57,446 nt of DNA from DYJB01 sp963777165 (GTDB taxonomy: Bacteria > Chloroflexota > Anaerolineae > Anaerolineales > E44-bin32), in the NCBI GenBank assembly GCA_963777165.1, contig CAVZPO010000011.1:1-57446 (forward strand), written 5' to 3'. Position numbers and translations under genes: made by a program. Shown here in pieces: positions 19,647 to 30,550 of the stretch (positions are counted from its first letter, which is position 1; the number at the start of each line of letters is the position of its first letter). A model generated the notes under the pieces. It searched no databases. It was given only the letters and a program-made list of their open reading frames with translations, and was not told where the DNA came from.

Positions 19647-20987
19647 CTAGAGCAGCGGACGCTCCGGGGCTGTGGCGGCCAGATGGCGCGGGTCGCGCAC
19701 GCGGAAGAGGAACACCAGAAAGGCCGCCAGATTGAGGCCGGCGCCCACGAGGAACAGCAGGCTGAAGTCGCGCTCGGCCAGCCAGGCTCCTATGAGCGGC
19801 GCCGTCACCCCGACGAGCCCGAGGGTCGTGTTGACCAGCCCGGCATAGGTGGGCTGCCTGCCCGGCGGGGCGAACTCGAGCGTCAGCATGATCCCCGAGG
19901 TGAGTTGGCCGCCCAGGCCCATCCCGATCAGCACGAAGGCCGGGATGTACACGCCGGGGCCCGGCGACCAGGCCGTCAGCGCAAAGGCGGCGGCGTAGCA
20001 CAGCGCGGCGATCTGCAGCGACAGTTTGTGTCCGCGCCGGTCGGCCAGCGCGCCGAGGAACAGCATCCCGGCCGCCTCGCCCACCAGCATCGCACCGGTG
20101 TATCCGCCGACCGTCGCATCGCTGACGGACCAGGTGCGGATGGCGCTCAAGGTGACGAAGCCGGCCCCCAGCGCCCCGAAGCCCAGCGTGACGCGGCCCG
20201 CCAGGTGCCAGCCGAAGTTCCCCCCTTGCCGCAGGATGCCGGCGATGCCGGACCAGTACTGGCGCGACGACTGCTTCGGAGGAAGCTGCGCCGGGACCGG
20301 TTCGCGCATCCGGGTCATGAAGACCCAACTGAGCACGACGCTGAGCGCTCCGATGGCGAAGATGGCCGTGAAGCTCACCGGGTAGGGCAGGGCTGCCAGG
20401 AGGGCCACGCTGGCCGCAGCGCCCAGGACCCCGAAACCGGTCCCGATCGACGAACCGAAGCCCATGAAGAAGCCGCGCCGGTCGACCGGAAAGCAGCGCG
20501 CCACGAGCTGCTGCCAGGCCGGGGCGATCGCCCCACCCCCCAGCGAGAACCAGGCAAAGCCCGCCACCGTGAGGATCAGCGCCACTTCCGGCGCCCGCAC
20601 GGCCAGCGAGGCCGCGCCCACGAGCGCCCACAGCGGCAGGCGCTCGGCGAAGAAGCCCACGTTGACCATGATCGGCAGCATGCGCCGCACGCGCTCGGTG
20701 GCATGGGCGGTGAAGAGCTGCGGCAGGTACCAGCCGCCCTGCGCCAGCAGCGCCACCAGCCCGACGGCCAGCGTGCTCGAGGTCAGCTTGGAGATGAACA
20801 GCGGCAGGATGGTGGTCGAGGCGATGAACGACATGCCGAAGAAGAACAGGCCCACCTCGCCCACGCTGACCGCCATGTTCCAGCGGTAGTTGCGACGCAC
20901 CTCGCGCTCGAGCGCCTCACCCTCGAAGGTGGGATGCGGTCGATCGATCTCCAGCACGCGGCGGAGGAGCGGGCGCACAGTCGGCAT
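19647..20987 (-). CDS. Major facilitator superfamily transporter
   Basis: Intact 446-residue protein with about twelve hydrophobic segments (for example VSVGEVGLFFFGMSFIAS, LAVGLVALLAQGGWYLPQLF, FVLIGMGLGGQLTSGIML). The loop FLGALADRRGHKL is the duplicated MFS motif A (G-x-L-a-D-r-x-G-r/h-k). The cytoplasmic N-terminus is charged. It starts 24 bp after the DUF362 gene and is probably cotranscribed with it. Substrate cannot be inferred. Confidence 0.88.
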   Translation of the reverse strand: MPTVRPLLRRVLEIDRPHPTFEGEALEREVRRNYRWNMAVSVGEVGLFFFGMSFIASTTILPLFISKLTSSTLAVGLVALLAQGGWYLPQLFTAHATERVRRMLPIMVNVGFFAERLPLWALVGAASLAVRAPEVALILTVAGFAWFSLGGGAIAPAWQQLVARCFPVDRRGFFMGFGSSIGTGFGVLGAAASVALLAALPYPVSFTAIFAIGALSVVLSWVFMTRMREPVPAQLPPKQSSRQYWSGIAGILRQGGNFGWHLAGRVTLGFGALGAGFVTLSAIRTWSVSDATVGGYTGAMLVGEAAGMLFLGALADRRGHKLSLQIAALCYAAAFALTAWSPGPGVYIPAFVLIGMGLGGQLTSGIMLTLEFAPPGRQPTYAGLVNTTLGLVGVTAPLIGAWLAERDFSLLFLVGAGLNLAAFLVFLFRVRDPRHLAATAPERPLL

Positions 20988-21013
20988 CGGTCAGGGAGTG
21001 CACGGGAAGCCGG

Positions 21014-22158
21014 CTAGCTTCCGTCAGCCTCCAGGATCACCCGCAGCTGATCGGCGTACGCCCGGCCGTCGGCGTCGTCGGCCTGGATGGTGATCGCCTC
21101 GGGCTGCGCCACACCCAGCCCGAGCTCGACCGCCCGGGCGATCTGCTCGAGCTCGAAGACGCGCCCGCGCCGGCACCTCGGGCGTCGTCCCGAGAAGACG
21201 CAGGATGGCGACGCCGACGGCGTCGACCGCAATGCGATCGACCCCGGCCAGGATGACGCCGGCCTCGACCTTGTTGCCCGTGTCCGGCCCGCCGCTGGTG
21301 AAAGCCTCGACGCCGTCGAGCACGATCAGCGCTGGCGTGTAGGCGGCGTTGATCTCGGCGATCATCCGGCGCTGATCCGGCGAGTCGTGCAGCTCGGTCA
21401 TGTAGTTGTAGCCTTCGCCCGGGACGGACTTCGCCGCCAGACCGACCGAGTTCTTGAGCGATAGCGTGAAGTGGCCGCCGTAGCGGTGCGTCTTCAGGTT
21501 GCAGGTCTGCACGATGGCCTGGGCTTCGACGGCCGGGCGGGCCAGCGAGAACCCGCGTCGCCAGTGGCTCCCGGGCACGCTCGGCCGGCACCCAGCCGTC
21601 GGCGCCAAGGTCGTCGAAGACGACCGTCTCGAACGCCAGCTCGGATGCCAGGTCGAAGATCCCTTTAGATTGCATGACGGCGCGCGTGTCGCCCATGCCG
21701 CTGCGGTCGCCGAGCGTGATGCTCCCCGCGCCCATCTCCCACAGGCGCTCGACGAGCGCCCGCAGCGTGTCGGTGTGCGTCGATCCGGGGGCGGGGTCGG
21801 CGCTGTTGAAATTCGGTTTGAGGAAGACCGTCTTGCCTTGCACCGGGTTAGTGCCCAACAGGTCGAGCGCGCGGCGGACACCTTCGGCGCGGTCGGTGGT
21901 GCGGATGAGGGCGACGCGGCCGATCAGCGATTCGGGTGTGGGCGTGGCGGGGATCATCGTCGGTGCGCTCTCGGCGAGCGGCGATGGGGTGGGATCTGAC
22001 GGAAGGAAGGGTGTGGGGCCACCGGGCTCCGGTACAGACAGGCCGGCGCCGCCGGTCCAGCGGCAGGCGACGCCGAGCGAGGCGGCCGCGGCTGCGCCGC
22101 CCAGCGCCCGCAGGAACTCACGCCGGCCGATCGCTCGGCCTGGCTGCAGCTTGTCCAT
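21014..22158 (-). CDS. Tat-exported DUF362 (iron-sulfur-type) protein, frameshifted
   Basis: The start MDKLQPGRAIGRREFLRALG is a twin-arginine signal, with AAAAASLGVAC as a possible lipobox. The DUF362 domain follows: LKPNFNSADPAPGSTHTDTL, ITLGDRSGMGDTRAVM, and after a shift near 21570 CNLKTHRYGGHFTLSLKNSVG and VLDGVEAFTSGGPDTG, with the final part after a shift near 21180. Typical DUF362 proteins contain the K-T-H and G-x-K-N/S-x-x-G motifs seen here; many also carry a ferredoxin domain, absent in this copy. Role unknown; probably folded in the cytoplasm and then exported. It precedes the MFS gene. Confidence 0.75.
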
Positions 22159-22634
22159 CGAATGCCTGCGCTCTCTCCCCCCATCGGCCCTCATTCATAC
22201 GGGCCCCCTGCGATCCCCATGAAACGGCTGCCGGGCGGTGACGCGGCGTCCACCTGCGGGAGATGCGAGGCCGCCCTCACCCGCAGAATGGTATCGCACA
22301 TTCTTGAGCGCTGGGGCGATGAGTGCAATGGGACGTCGTGCGTGCATCTGCGGATGGGACTGGAGCCAAGTGCGGCTTCACCCGCGCAGCCGCGCCCCCC
22401 GCCGAGGGCATGCCGAGCCCGTCAGGGCGAGGGGTGGCCGAGGCGGGCCAAAGCTTGAACCAGGCGTGGTGGAAGCGCCGCCTGGGGCGACGAGCCGCCG
22501 GAGGGCTGCGACTCGAAATCGGGACAGGGCTCTCCGGGAAAGGAGGTACACTTTGGGGCGGCCGCAGGCGCAAGAACAATCTCGTCCTTCGACGACTGCG
22601 CACCGATCCTGTATCCGAGAATGGAGCCCTGATC
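22159..22634. other. Intergenic region with dispersed repeat
   Basis: Lies between divergent genes. It holds GC-rich dispersed repeat copy 2 (22380-22456). Open frames here are repeat-derived and no gene is supported. Confidence 0.45.
22380..22456. repeat. GC-rich dispersed repeat, copy 2
   Basis: Shares its first ~40 bases almost exactly with the copy at 47895-47965 (GCCGAGGGCATGCCGAGCCC) and the GGCCGAGGCGGGCCAAAGC end with the copy at 11207. Confidence 0.75.
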
Positions 22635-22973
22635 ATGACTGCAAGCGCTGGCATGCCGGGAACGTCTGAGACGCCGGCCGAAACGTCCGACACGTACCAC
22701 GATCACGACGCCGCCCTCAAGTGGGCCCTGCGGCTGGAGAACGCCGCCTGGCTGCCGCTGATCCTGGCCATCTTCGCCCTCATCGTTCTGGTCGCCGAGT
22801 TGTACGTGTACATGCCGCAGATCGTCGCAGCCGGCTCTTTCGAGGCGTACCTGAGCGTCAGCATCCCGGTGCTCATTCCGCTGACGGCGGCGGTCATCGG
22901 CGCGTCGCTCTTCATGCTCCTGCGCGCTTCGGGGCAGGCCCTGCTGCTCCTCCTCGACATCCAGGAGAAGTAA
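22635..22973 (+). CDS. Small two-helix membrane protein
   Basis: 112 residues. The N-terminus is Thr/Ala-rich, then KWALRLENAAWLPLILAIFA leads into helix 1 (WLPLILAIFALIVLVAELYV), and helix 2 is SIPVLIPLTAAVIGASLFML, ending LLLLDIQEK. ATG 22635 is chosen because it starts before the conserved part; the Shine-Dalgarno is weak. A hairpin terminator follows. No function recognised. Confidence 0.65.
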   Translation: MTASAGMPGTSETPAETSDTYHDHDAALKWALRLENAAWLPLILAIFALIVLVAELYVYMPQIVAAGSFEAYLSVSIPVLIPLTAAVIGASLFMLLRASGQALLLLLDIQEK

Positions 22974-23018
22974 GCCTGGCCGAAGTCGACGGGTAGGACG
23001 AGGCAATCACAGCAACAC

Positions 23019-23047
23019 ATCGACCCCGCGCGGTGCGCGGGGTCGAT
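23019..23047 (+). terminator. Hairpin terminator
   Basis: Perfect 13-bp stem ATCGACCCCGCGC / GCGCGGGGTCGAT with loop GGT and TTTG after it, 45 bp downstream of the small membrane-protein gene. Confidence 0.7.
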
Positions 23048-23565
23048 TTGAGACGCAAGCCTCCTGTGAACGCGGGGAGGCCCGCAGACGGGCTGGCTCT
23101 CGGAACTCGAGGGCCGGCCCGTTGTGTTTGGGGCGGGCGTTGAGTTTGCCTGCTCGATGGCACCACGGTTTGGAGGTACGGCGCCGACGCTTTCCCGCAT
23201 CGTGGGGTGGCCTTGCGGCGCCCGAAGGGCCGTGGCAATCCCTGCCGGAACGGGGACCGACGGAGGACGCAGGGGCTTTCCCCCAAGCGCGGGGAATCAC
23301 GCCCGCGAGTCGAGTGGCGGGCGTGGCCGAGATTGCCACGTCGCCGCTCCGCGGCTCCTCGCAATGACGAGACCGGGTGACACGCGCCCCTCCCGCTCCG
23401 CTTCGCTGCTCCCCTGCGCCGCGCTACGGGGACCTGCGGGGGACCGAAGTACATGGCTCGCAAGGACGAGAGCGGGAGGGCGGCGCCGCGGGGACGCCAA
23501 GGCGCAAACGGCACCCCATCCCGGGATCAGCCGCCGCCGGTGCGGCAGGAAGGTCCGGGCTGTGA
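23048..23565. repeat. Non-coding repeat region with MITE-like fragment
   Basis: No gene supported. The segment 23310-23470 contains CTCGCAATGAC and GGACCTGCGGGGGACC-A-AG, also found in the two repeat units at 43550-44095, so a partial copy of the same element lies here. Confidence 0.6.
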
Positions 23566-24174
23566 CTACGGCGCCATCCAATGGCGCGCGAATCTCACCA
23601 TCGGCGCCAGGACCAGTCGGCGCACCCAAAGGCGGGCGGCAGGGCGTTCCGCGATCCACGCCGCCAGCGGCGGCGAACACCATTCGTGAATATGAACGAT
23701 CGCGCTTCCCGGCCGACTTGGCTTCAATCGCACATCCCGGAATCGGCGTAGAAGTGAGACTTCCGGAGCCACGGGACCTTCCGTAGGCCGCGGTGGCAAT
23801 GAAGCAACGCCCTATCCCTTCTTGATCATTTCTTGGATGTTTCGCAGTCCGTCCTTGCCCTTTGTGTAGTAGGCATCGGGGAAGCTCAAGGCTTTGTCGA
23901 TATCCTGACGCGCCGATGCCAGCTGGCTCTTCTTCTCGGGCTTGCGTGACCCCCGACTCAGCGTGTGCCATTCCAATGCCCGCAGGGAATAGAACTCGGG
24001 CAGCATGGGACCAAGGGCGGCGGCCATCTCGGGACGCTCGCCCATGTATCCTTCGGTCAACTCGATCCCTTCTGTGAACTTGGCGATCGCCCCAGGACAG
24101 TCCTTGGCGAACGACTGCATCATGGCCTGGTGCAGCAACTCCCTTACTTTGAGCCCGAACTGCGCCTGATCCAT
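23566..24174 (-). CDS. CFI-box protein, copy 1 (frameshifted)
   Basis: The N-terminal ~120 residues are helical (AMMQSFAKDCPGAIAKFTEG, SARQDIDKALSFPDAYYTKG). After an indel near 23815 comes RCFIATAAYG, the invariant CFI-box, and after another near 23770 PEVSLLRRFRDVRL and the terminal LAAWIAERPAARLWVRRLVL hydrophobic helix. The CFIATAAYG domain is a conserved C-terminal module of unknown function found in bacteria and archaea, often at the end of diverse proteins. Start ATG 24174 follows GAGGAAGAA. A tandem paralogue lies upstream. Confidence 0.65.
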
Positions 24175-24296
24175 TTCTTCCTCCTTAGAGGGTTGACTGA
24201 ACTACAGCCATGGGTCGACGGAGCGTCGCACGGTTGCGCTGCCTTGGAGCTTGGCCTTGATCTGCCGCCGGCGCGGCAGGAAGGTCCGGGCTGTGA

Positions 24297-24875
24297 CTAC
24301 GGCGTCATCCAATGGCGCGCGAATCTCACCATCGGCGCCAGGACCAGCCGGCGCACCCACAGGCGGGCGGCAGGGCGTTCCGCAATCCACGCCGCCAGCG
24401 GCGGCGAACCCCACTCGTACAGGCGAATGACGATCCGTCCCATCCGACTCGGCCGCAAGCGCACTTCGCGGAACTGGCGCAAGAGCGCGACTTCCGGCAT
24501 GGCCGCACTGCCGTAGGCGGCGGTGGCAATGAAGCAACCGCCGGAATCCTTCTTGATGGCTTCCTGGAGCAGCAGCAGAGTGCCCTTGCCGTCCGTGAAG
24601 TAGGCATCGGGGTAGCTCAAGGCTTTCTCAATATCCTGCCGCGCGGATGCTAGAAGCTTCTTCTTCTCAGGCGGGCCGACCTCCTTGCTCAGCTTGTGCC
24701 GGTAGTATGCCCGTTGGAAGTACTCCAGGGCCAGCAGACGCTCATTGAGACCGGACATCGTGGAGTTCTTTGGGAGTTCAGTCAGCTCCTTCTCGTTCTT
24801 CTCGATGTCCTTGGTAAGCGTGGCGATACCCTCCCTGGTTTCATTCCCATCCCGCGTGTCCTTCTCCGGATCCAT
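24297..24875 (-). CDS. CFI-box protein, copy 2
   Basis: Intact 192-residue paralogue of copy 1. The helical N-terminus contains EKNEKELTELPKNSTMSGLN, then SARQDIEKALSYPDAYFTDG, then GGCFIATAAYGS and PEVALLRQFREVRLRPSRMG, ending in a hydrophobic/basic helix. The C-terminal 80 residues and even the downstream nucleotides closely match copy 1, whereas the N-termini differ more, so the shared end is conserved or recently converted. ATG 24875 follows GAGGAGGAAG. Cellular role unknown; the terminal helix may associate with membrane. Confidence 0.7.
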   Translation of the reverse strand: MDPEKDTRDGNETREGIATLTKDIEKNEKELTELPKNSTMSGLNERLLALEYFQRAYYRHKLSKEVGPPEKKKLLASARQDIEKALSYPDAYFTDGKGTLLLLQEAIKKDSGGCFIATAAYGSAAMPEVALLRQFREVRLRPSRMGRIVIRLYEWGSPPLAAWIAERPAARLWVRRLVLAPMVRFARHWMTP

Positions 24876-25030
24876 GACTTCCTCCTCATTGTCCTTGTGC
24901 AGGTTGCGGGCACGGCTCGATGCTTCGTCGCTCTGCTAATGGGACTGTGTCACACAAGCTTCCGGATTTGGAGCGGCCGTCCTATCGGGGCCGACCGGGC
25001 CAGGTGCAGCGCCGGAAGTGCGGGCTTCAA

Positions 25031-25132
25031 TCAGCAGTCAGCCCTCAGCATTCAGCGTTCAGCTTTCAGCCAGCCCGACATCCAACCTGGCCTGCAAGTG
25101 GTAGCGGATCGCTGATAGCTGAATGCTAATGG
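25031..25132. repeat. Heptamer-based inverted repeat array 2
   Basis: TCAGC-type 7-mers at 25031-25075, then GCTGATAGCTGAATGCTAAT on the right arm. It lies immediately at the stop codon (25133-25135) of the RCK/RyR gene. Confidence 0.75.
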
Positions 25133-26960
25133 CTACTTCCCGCCCCTCCGATAGACCTGCAGCCCCGCCAGCGCCATCAACCGCGGCAGGCTGCGCAACG
25201 GCCTGGCGGTCCTTCTCTTTCTCCGATGCCGGCAGCGACTCCCAAGGCACAAGCGATGGATGGGTCTTGCGCGCCAGGTCCTTGGCGCCCGGCGCATGCC
25301 GCCACCCGGCGCGCCGGGCGTCGTCCATCCAACGCGCATGCTCCATCTGCGACAGACGCTCGATCTCGTCGGGCGTGAACGCAAACGATTCGGCATCCCA
25401 ACTGGTGAGGGGCGCCAGCGCGCAGCCGACCGCTTCCAACTTGGCGTGGATGTGATCGGCCTGGCGCCGATTGGAGTCGCGCAGCGCCTCGGGCAGAGCC
25501 TCCCACGCCGCCAGCGACGGGTTGTCCGCCAGCGTCTCGCCTAGGGAGCCGCGCGCCCGTACATAATCGTCATGGATGGCGCGGGCGACGAGCTCGTGCG
25601 TCCCACCCAAAACCACTTCGACCCGGCCGACGTGCTCAAGCAGCGGGAAGACAGTCAATCGACCGGGCCGCGCTTCGAACCAGCCGCTCTCGCGCAGCAG
25701 GCGCGCCAGCCCGCGCTCGTCCTCGACACAGACGACGATCGGGCCCGCCCCGGCAGGCAGCAGGCGCTCGAGCGCCAGTCCGGCCGCCAGGCCGGCGACC
25801 CCGTCGTCCAGACACAGGTAGGCGATCGATGGCCGTCGATCCTTCCTGCCGCTGGCAGCTGCGGCCCGCGCCAGTTCTTGCGGGTCGGCACTCACCACCA
25901 CGGGCGACAGATCGCCAGCGTGCTCCAGGTCGGGAAACCATTCTGTGAGCCGACCGGCTGCCACATCCGCTTCGGGGCCGATGAGCGAAATTCGGATCCG
26001 CTTGCCGGCAGCCGGCGCGCGTGCGCGCCACGAACGCGTCAGGTGCAGGATCAGACTCATCGCCAGAGTCCCGGTGCCCACGACGACGGCGTGCGGTGCT
26101 CGGCCCCCCGCCTCCGCCTCCCGCACGGGATGCGCCCGCAGAATGGCGCGCGCCGCCAGATCATCGAAGTTGGTCATCTCCAGCCGAATGCCGTCGGCGC
26201 GATCGGCCGAGAACAACGTGTCGCGCAGCAGCTCGGTCAGGCGCGGGTCGGACACGCGCACGACGCAGGTCAACGGGCTGCGCCGGCGTCCTTGCACGAG
26301 CCGTCGGGCGACCGCCGCCACTTCGGCGTTGGCGGCGTCTCCTCCGCACACGGCCAGGAGCACGTTCGCCCGCTCGACCCCGGCTGCACGCAGCAGTTCG
26401 GGCCGGGTGGCATCGCCCGCGAGCACCACCGCCCCCGCCTGCCGGCACGCCTCCAGGTTCGGATTGTCGCGGTCGAGATCGATGACCGCCACCGTGCGTC
26501 CCTGGCGCGAGAACTCGGTCGTGACCAGCGTGCCCAGCCGACCCGCTCCGCAAACGACGGTGTGTCCCCTCACGAGTCGTAAACGGGTGCGCTGGATCTG
26601 ATCCCGGAGCACCAGCGCCAGCGCCGAAAGGGCGGCATAGGCAGATACGGCCGGGACGAGAAAGCGCGCCACCGAGAGCTCCCACGGGATCGCCCCCGGG
26701 GGTGCGCCGGAACTGATCGGGATCAATTGCAGCACCAGGTACAGGATGTCCCAGGCGGTGACGCTCTCGCCGCGCCCCGCGAAGTATTTGTCGAAACCAA
26801 CGTAGCCGAGGATCAGCCCGCTGCCCCCCACCACGACGACCACCCACCACGGATGGGTCCGGGCCCACTTGACAACCCGCCACCGGGATGTGCCCTCCGG
26901 TCGGAGTGCATGCCGTGCAGGGCGCACTGCGCCGCCCAGATCCTCCCTGCCCTCATCCAT
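25133..26960 (-). CDS. RCK/TrkA-type channel-like protein with C-terminal RyR domain
   Basis: About 609 residues. The membrane part has helix 1 (WWVVVVVGGSGLILGYVGF) and a pore-like segment plus helix 2 (FLVPAVSAYAALSALALVL). The usual K+-filter GYGD is absent; LQLIPISSG stands there. The first RCK/TrkA-N Rossmann domain reads HTVVCGAGRLGTLVTTEFSR; the second, degenerate one begins HAVVVGTGTLAMSL. The end carries a RyR domain: MEHARWMDDARRAGWRHAPG, then KTHPSLVPWESLPASEKEKD. A shift near 25195 restores the terminus LMALAGLQVYRRGGK. Its ATG overlaps the end of the STAND gene by 8 bp. Probably a ligand-gated ion flux or sensor effector coupled to that NTPase. Confidence 0.8.
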
Positions 26961-29900
26961 TCGAACCCTCCGCCAGCCGGATGATTTCGTCCACCTGATC
27001 GGCCAGCGCCCCCGCTCCCGCCGCTCGCGCCAACTGACGTGCCTCTTCGAGCTTGGGCAGCGCCTCCTGCCGCCTGCCGAGTGATTTGATCAGCACGCTG
27101 CTGGCGGCCACCAGCGATCGTGACAGCTTCTCGGGGTTTCCGAGCTGACGAAGCAGCACCTCCTGCTCCAGCAGCCTGGTGAACGCACCTTCGGCATCAC
27201 CCAGGTCCTCCAGGATCCCGGCCTGGTTTCCCAGACAATGAGCGAGCCCGGCGATGTTCCCCAGGTCCCGGTCGATGGCTTCTTTCTGCCGCTGCATGTC
27301 CAGCGCCGCGTGCAGGTCCCCGCGCTGGGCGAGGATGTTGGCCATGTTGCCCAGGGCGACACCCAGGCTCTTGCGGTTGCCAAGCTCGCGGCACAGCTCG
27401 GCCTTCTCTTGATGCAGGCGCATGGCGCCGTCCAGGTCGCCGCGCGCCCGCAGGATCATGGCCCTGTTTCCGAGGCAGGCCTGCAGCTCGCCCTTCAGCC
27501 CGAGCTCGCGGCTGATCGCCTCGACCTGGTCGTAGTCCCGCATAGCGCCGCCTACATCCCCGGAGGCGGCCTTCACCGGCCCGAGCCGCCCGAGGGCCTC
27601 GGCCAGGCCTTTGCGGTCGCCGAGCTGCCGGCACAGATCTTCCTGTTCGCGGAACAACCGCAGAGCGCCGGAGCCATCGCCGAGTTCGAGCCGGGCGATT
27701 CCCTGATTGCCGAGGCAGGTGGGCAGGAAGCTGCGGTTCCCGTGCTCGCGCAGCAGCGCCTCCTCTTTCTCGAGCAGCTCGAGCGCCTGGCGCGGCTGCC
27801 CGCGGGTGACGAGCACCGCTGCCTGGCCGTCGAGCGCATTTCCGAGCTCGATGTGCTGGCCGGTCTCGCGGCAGATCTGTTCCTTCTCCTGGTAGAGCGC
27901 CAACGCGTCATCCAGATCGCCGCGCTCACGCAGCACATTGGCCCGGTTGCCGAGCGACAGCGCCAGCGAGACCCGGTCCTCGAGCAGGCGCCACACACCT
28001 TCGAGCTGCCGGTACATCGCCTCGGCGCGCGTCAGGTCGCCCTGGATGTGCAGGACGTTGGCCTGGTTGTGAAGCGACCGGGCGTGACCGCGCTGATCGC
28101 TCAGCCTTTCGCAGATGGCCGCTTCTTCTTCCATGTCGCGCAGCGCCCGCACTGGATCCCCAAGCGCCATGCGGATCGCCGCCGCGTTGCCGAGCGAGAG
28201 CGCCAGTTGGCGGTCATCCCCCGTCCGCCGGCATTCGTCGATCATGGGTTCATACAGGCTGAGGGCCTGCGTCGGGTAACCTGCCTGCGAGAGCAAGGGT
28301 GCCAGGCGCCAAACGACGTTGGGATGCTGCAGCGGATCTTCCAAGACAGGTCGATAAGCGTCTGGAATGTGCAGATCGGTGTTGCGCTCGATCTCTCCCC
28401 AATACGCCTGCACCTCAAACTCGTCGCGGTCCCACGCCTGAGCGAGAAACTGCGGATCGCCGAGCGTCGCCGCCAGCGCCGGCCAATCGTGAGCCCGGCT
28501 CAACTGCCAGGGGAGTTCCTCCAGTCGGCGTTCGCCTTGATCGCGCCCCTCGAAGTACGCCGCCAGGCGGCGGTGGGTGGCGCGCTGTTCGTCTTCCGAG
28601 GGCAGATAGCGCGCCTCAACTGCCCGCCGCAGATAGTCATGGAAGAAGCCGATCAGACCCGAGCGGTTCACCAGCGAGCCCTCGGCCGCCAGGAACAGGG
28701 GTGACCAGAGCGCGCCCGGCAGGCGCGCGCCGGCCTCGCCCAGGAGATCCAGCAGCTCTGCCTCGTGCAGCCCGCGGCGGGCGGCCCACAGCCACGACAT
28801 GGCCTGGCGGACCAGGCCCGCGCGCAGACGGTCATAATCGGTCTCGTAGCGCTCGAGGATACGCTGGTACAGGTCGGGGACCGATTCGGCGGACAGGTAG
28901 TGTGCGATGCGTTCATCGAGCTGTTCATGCACACCGAACAGCCGCAGCTCTTCGAGCACGGCGCGCAGGAACAACGGGTTGGCGGTCTGCGGCGCGGCGG
29001 CGATGCGTTCGACGCGCGCCGGGCTCAATGCCTTGGCGAACTGCGCCAGGTATTCGACGATCAGCCGGCTGCGCTCGTCGGCGGTCAGGGGCTGCACCTC
29101 GAGCTCGGCGAAGCCTCTTCGCTTGACCTCGTCGAATGCCGGCCCGGGCAATGACGAGGCGATCAGCCTGATGTTCGCCGGAAGATCCGCCGGCAGCCAT
29201 GCCAACTCACGCGCTCCGTCCCGGTCTTCCAGTTGATCGAGTCCATCCAGGACCAGGATCGTGCGGCCCCTCTCCGCCGAGAGGGCCAGCCCCTGGGCGA
29301 AAGCGGCGCGCAGCGCATCGGGTTGAACCGGAAGCGCCAGCTCGAGGTTGTAACGTCGGGCAAGCTCGGCCATCAGCCGGCGGAGCATCGCCGCCCAGTC
29401 GGTGCTGTGCGGCGTGGCGCCGATGAAGTGCATCAGGACGAAGTCTTCGGGATGCTTCTCCCGATAGCCCAGCGCCCAGTTGCTGAGCAGCGCCGACTTT
29501 CCCAGCCCCGACGCGCCGACGACGATCAGCGGCGGGCCATCGCGCTGTACGTGCGCATCGAGGGCGTCGAAAGCGCCCGGCCGGCCGATGTACACCCGGG
29601 CGCGGCCGCGGGCGAAGGCCTCATGATCAGCAGCCTGGCGCTGAAGCGGATCGGGCTCGGAGCCCGGCGGAAACTGCTCGTCGATCACGCGGCCGAGATC
29701 GGCCAGCACCAGTTCGCCGAGTGCGCGGGCGTCGACGAAATCCTCGCGCACGGGCAGCCCGCTGGCGCGGACGCGCTCCTTGAGCTGGGCGAGCCTGTGC
29801 CGCCGTTCGTTCGCCCGCTGCGCGGCGGCCTGTGGCCCGAGGCGTTCGATCTCCCCGGGCGTAGGCTCCTCCTGGAACTCGGCGGCCGAACTCGGGTGGG

Positions 29901-30355
29901 AGAGTCTCCAGGAAGGCCGGCGCCCGGAAATAGAAGAAGGCCTGTCCGGTCATGTCTGGGTTGTTGAGTACGCCGTGCAGGATCTCGAGCTCGGTGACCG
30001 AGCGCTGCCGATCTTCGGCCACCCACGGATGCGTTTCCAGCACCTCCGCGGGGAGATCGTCCGCCACCCAGCCGTACCGCTCACCCAGGATCCCGAGGAA
30101 GTACGGGCGGCACTTGTGGATTTCCTCCAGGCAGATCGACAAGACTTCACCCTGCGATTCGTCGCTGATCCCCCAACGCAGGTCGACTTCGCTCCATCCG
30201 ACGCCGCGCGCCTCGCAGCGCTTGCGCAGTTCGGGGAAGACGAACTTGAGCAGCTCGTTGCGCTCGGCCTGCATGTCGCGGAAGGTGGACGAGATGAAGA
30301 CGCGGATGGCGCGTGGCTGGGCTGCGGGCGAGGGGACGGGAGTGGGCGTCGGCAT
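26953..30355 (-). CDS. DUF4062-STAND NTPase with TPR repeats
   Basis: About 1,130 residues. The DUF4062 domain (1-150) has RVFISSTFRDMQAERNELLK and RPYFLGILGERYGW. A shift near 29895 is bridged. The STAND/NACHT-type NTPase follows with Walker A VVGASGLGKSALLSNWA, Walker B TILVLDGLDQLED, sensor region LPANIRLIASSLPGPAF and winged-helix-like segments. The C-terminal ~430 residues are ten or more TPRs of the LGN.A.ir...GD..gAl type. This nephrocystin-like architecture is typical of signal-transducing and conflict ATPases: TPRs sense, the NTPase oligomerises. ATG 30355 follows GAGG. It overlaps the RyR channel gene by 8 bp, so the two are translationally coupled. The sensed ligand is unknown. Confidence 0.85.
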
Positions 30356-30550
30356 CGATGGCCTCGTCGCGTACGGCCCCACGCGCTGGGGAACGATCCG
30401 GTCCGGCGCCCGCTGAGGTGGTATGGCGCCGGGCGTCCCACCCGCGATTGTGGCTTCAATCGGCGGATTGTGCCATGCCCTGCCGAGAGTTTCGTGGCGA
30501 GGCTGCCGGTGAACCCTCGGTGGGCGGCGCACATCGCCTGTGGTACGGAG

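Noticed and set aside
19608..21017. 469-residue plus-strand ORF opposite the MFS gene
   Set aside because: Low-complexity antisense reading; the minus strand encodes a full MFS protein.
27238..28704. 488-residue plus-strand ORF opposite the STAND gene
   Set aside because: Antisense of the TPR region without any domain signature.
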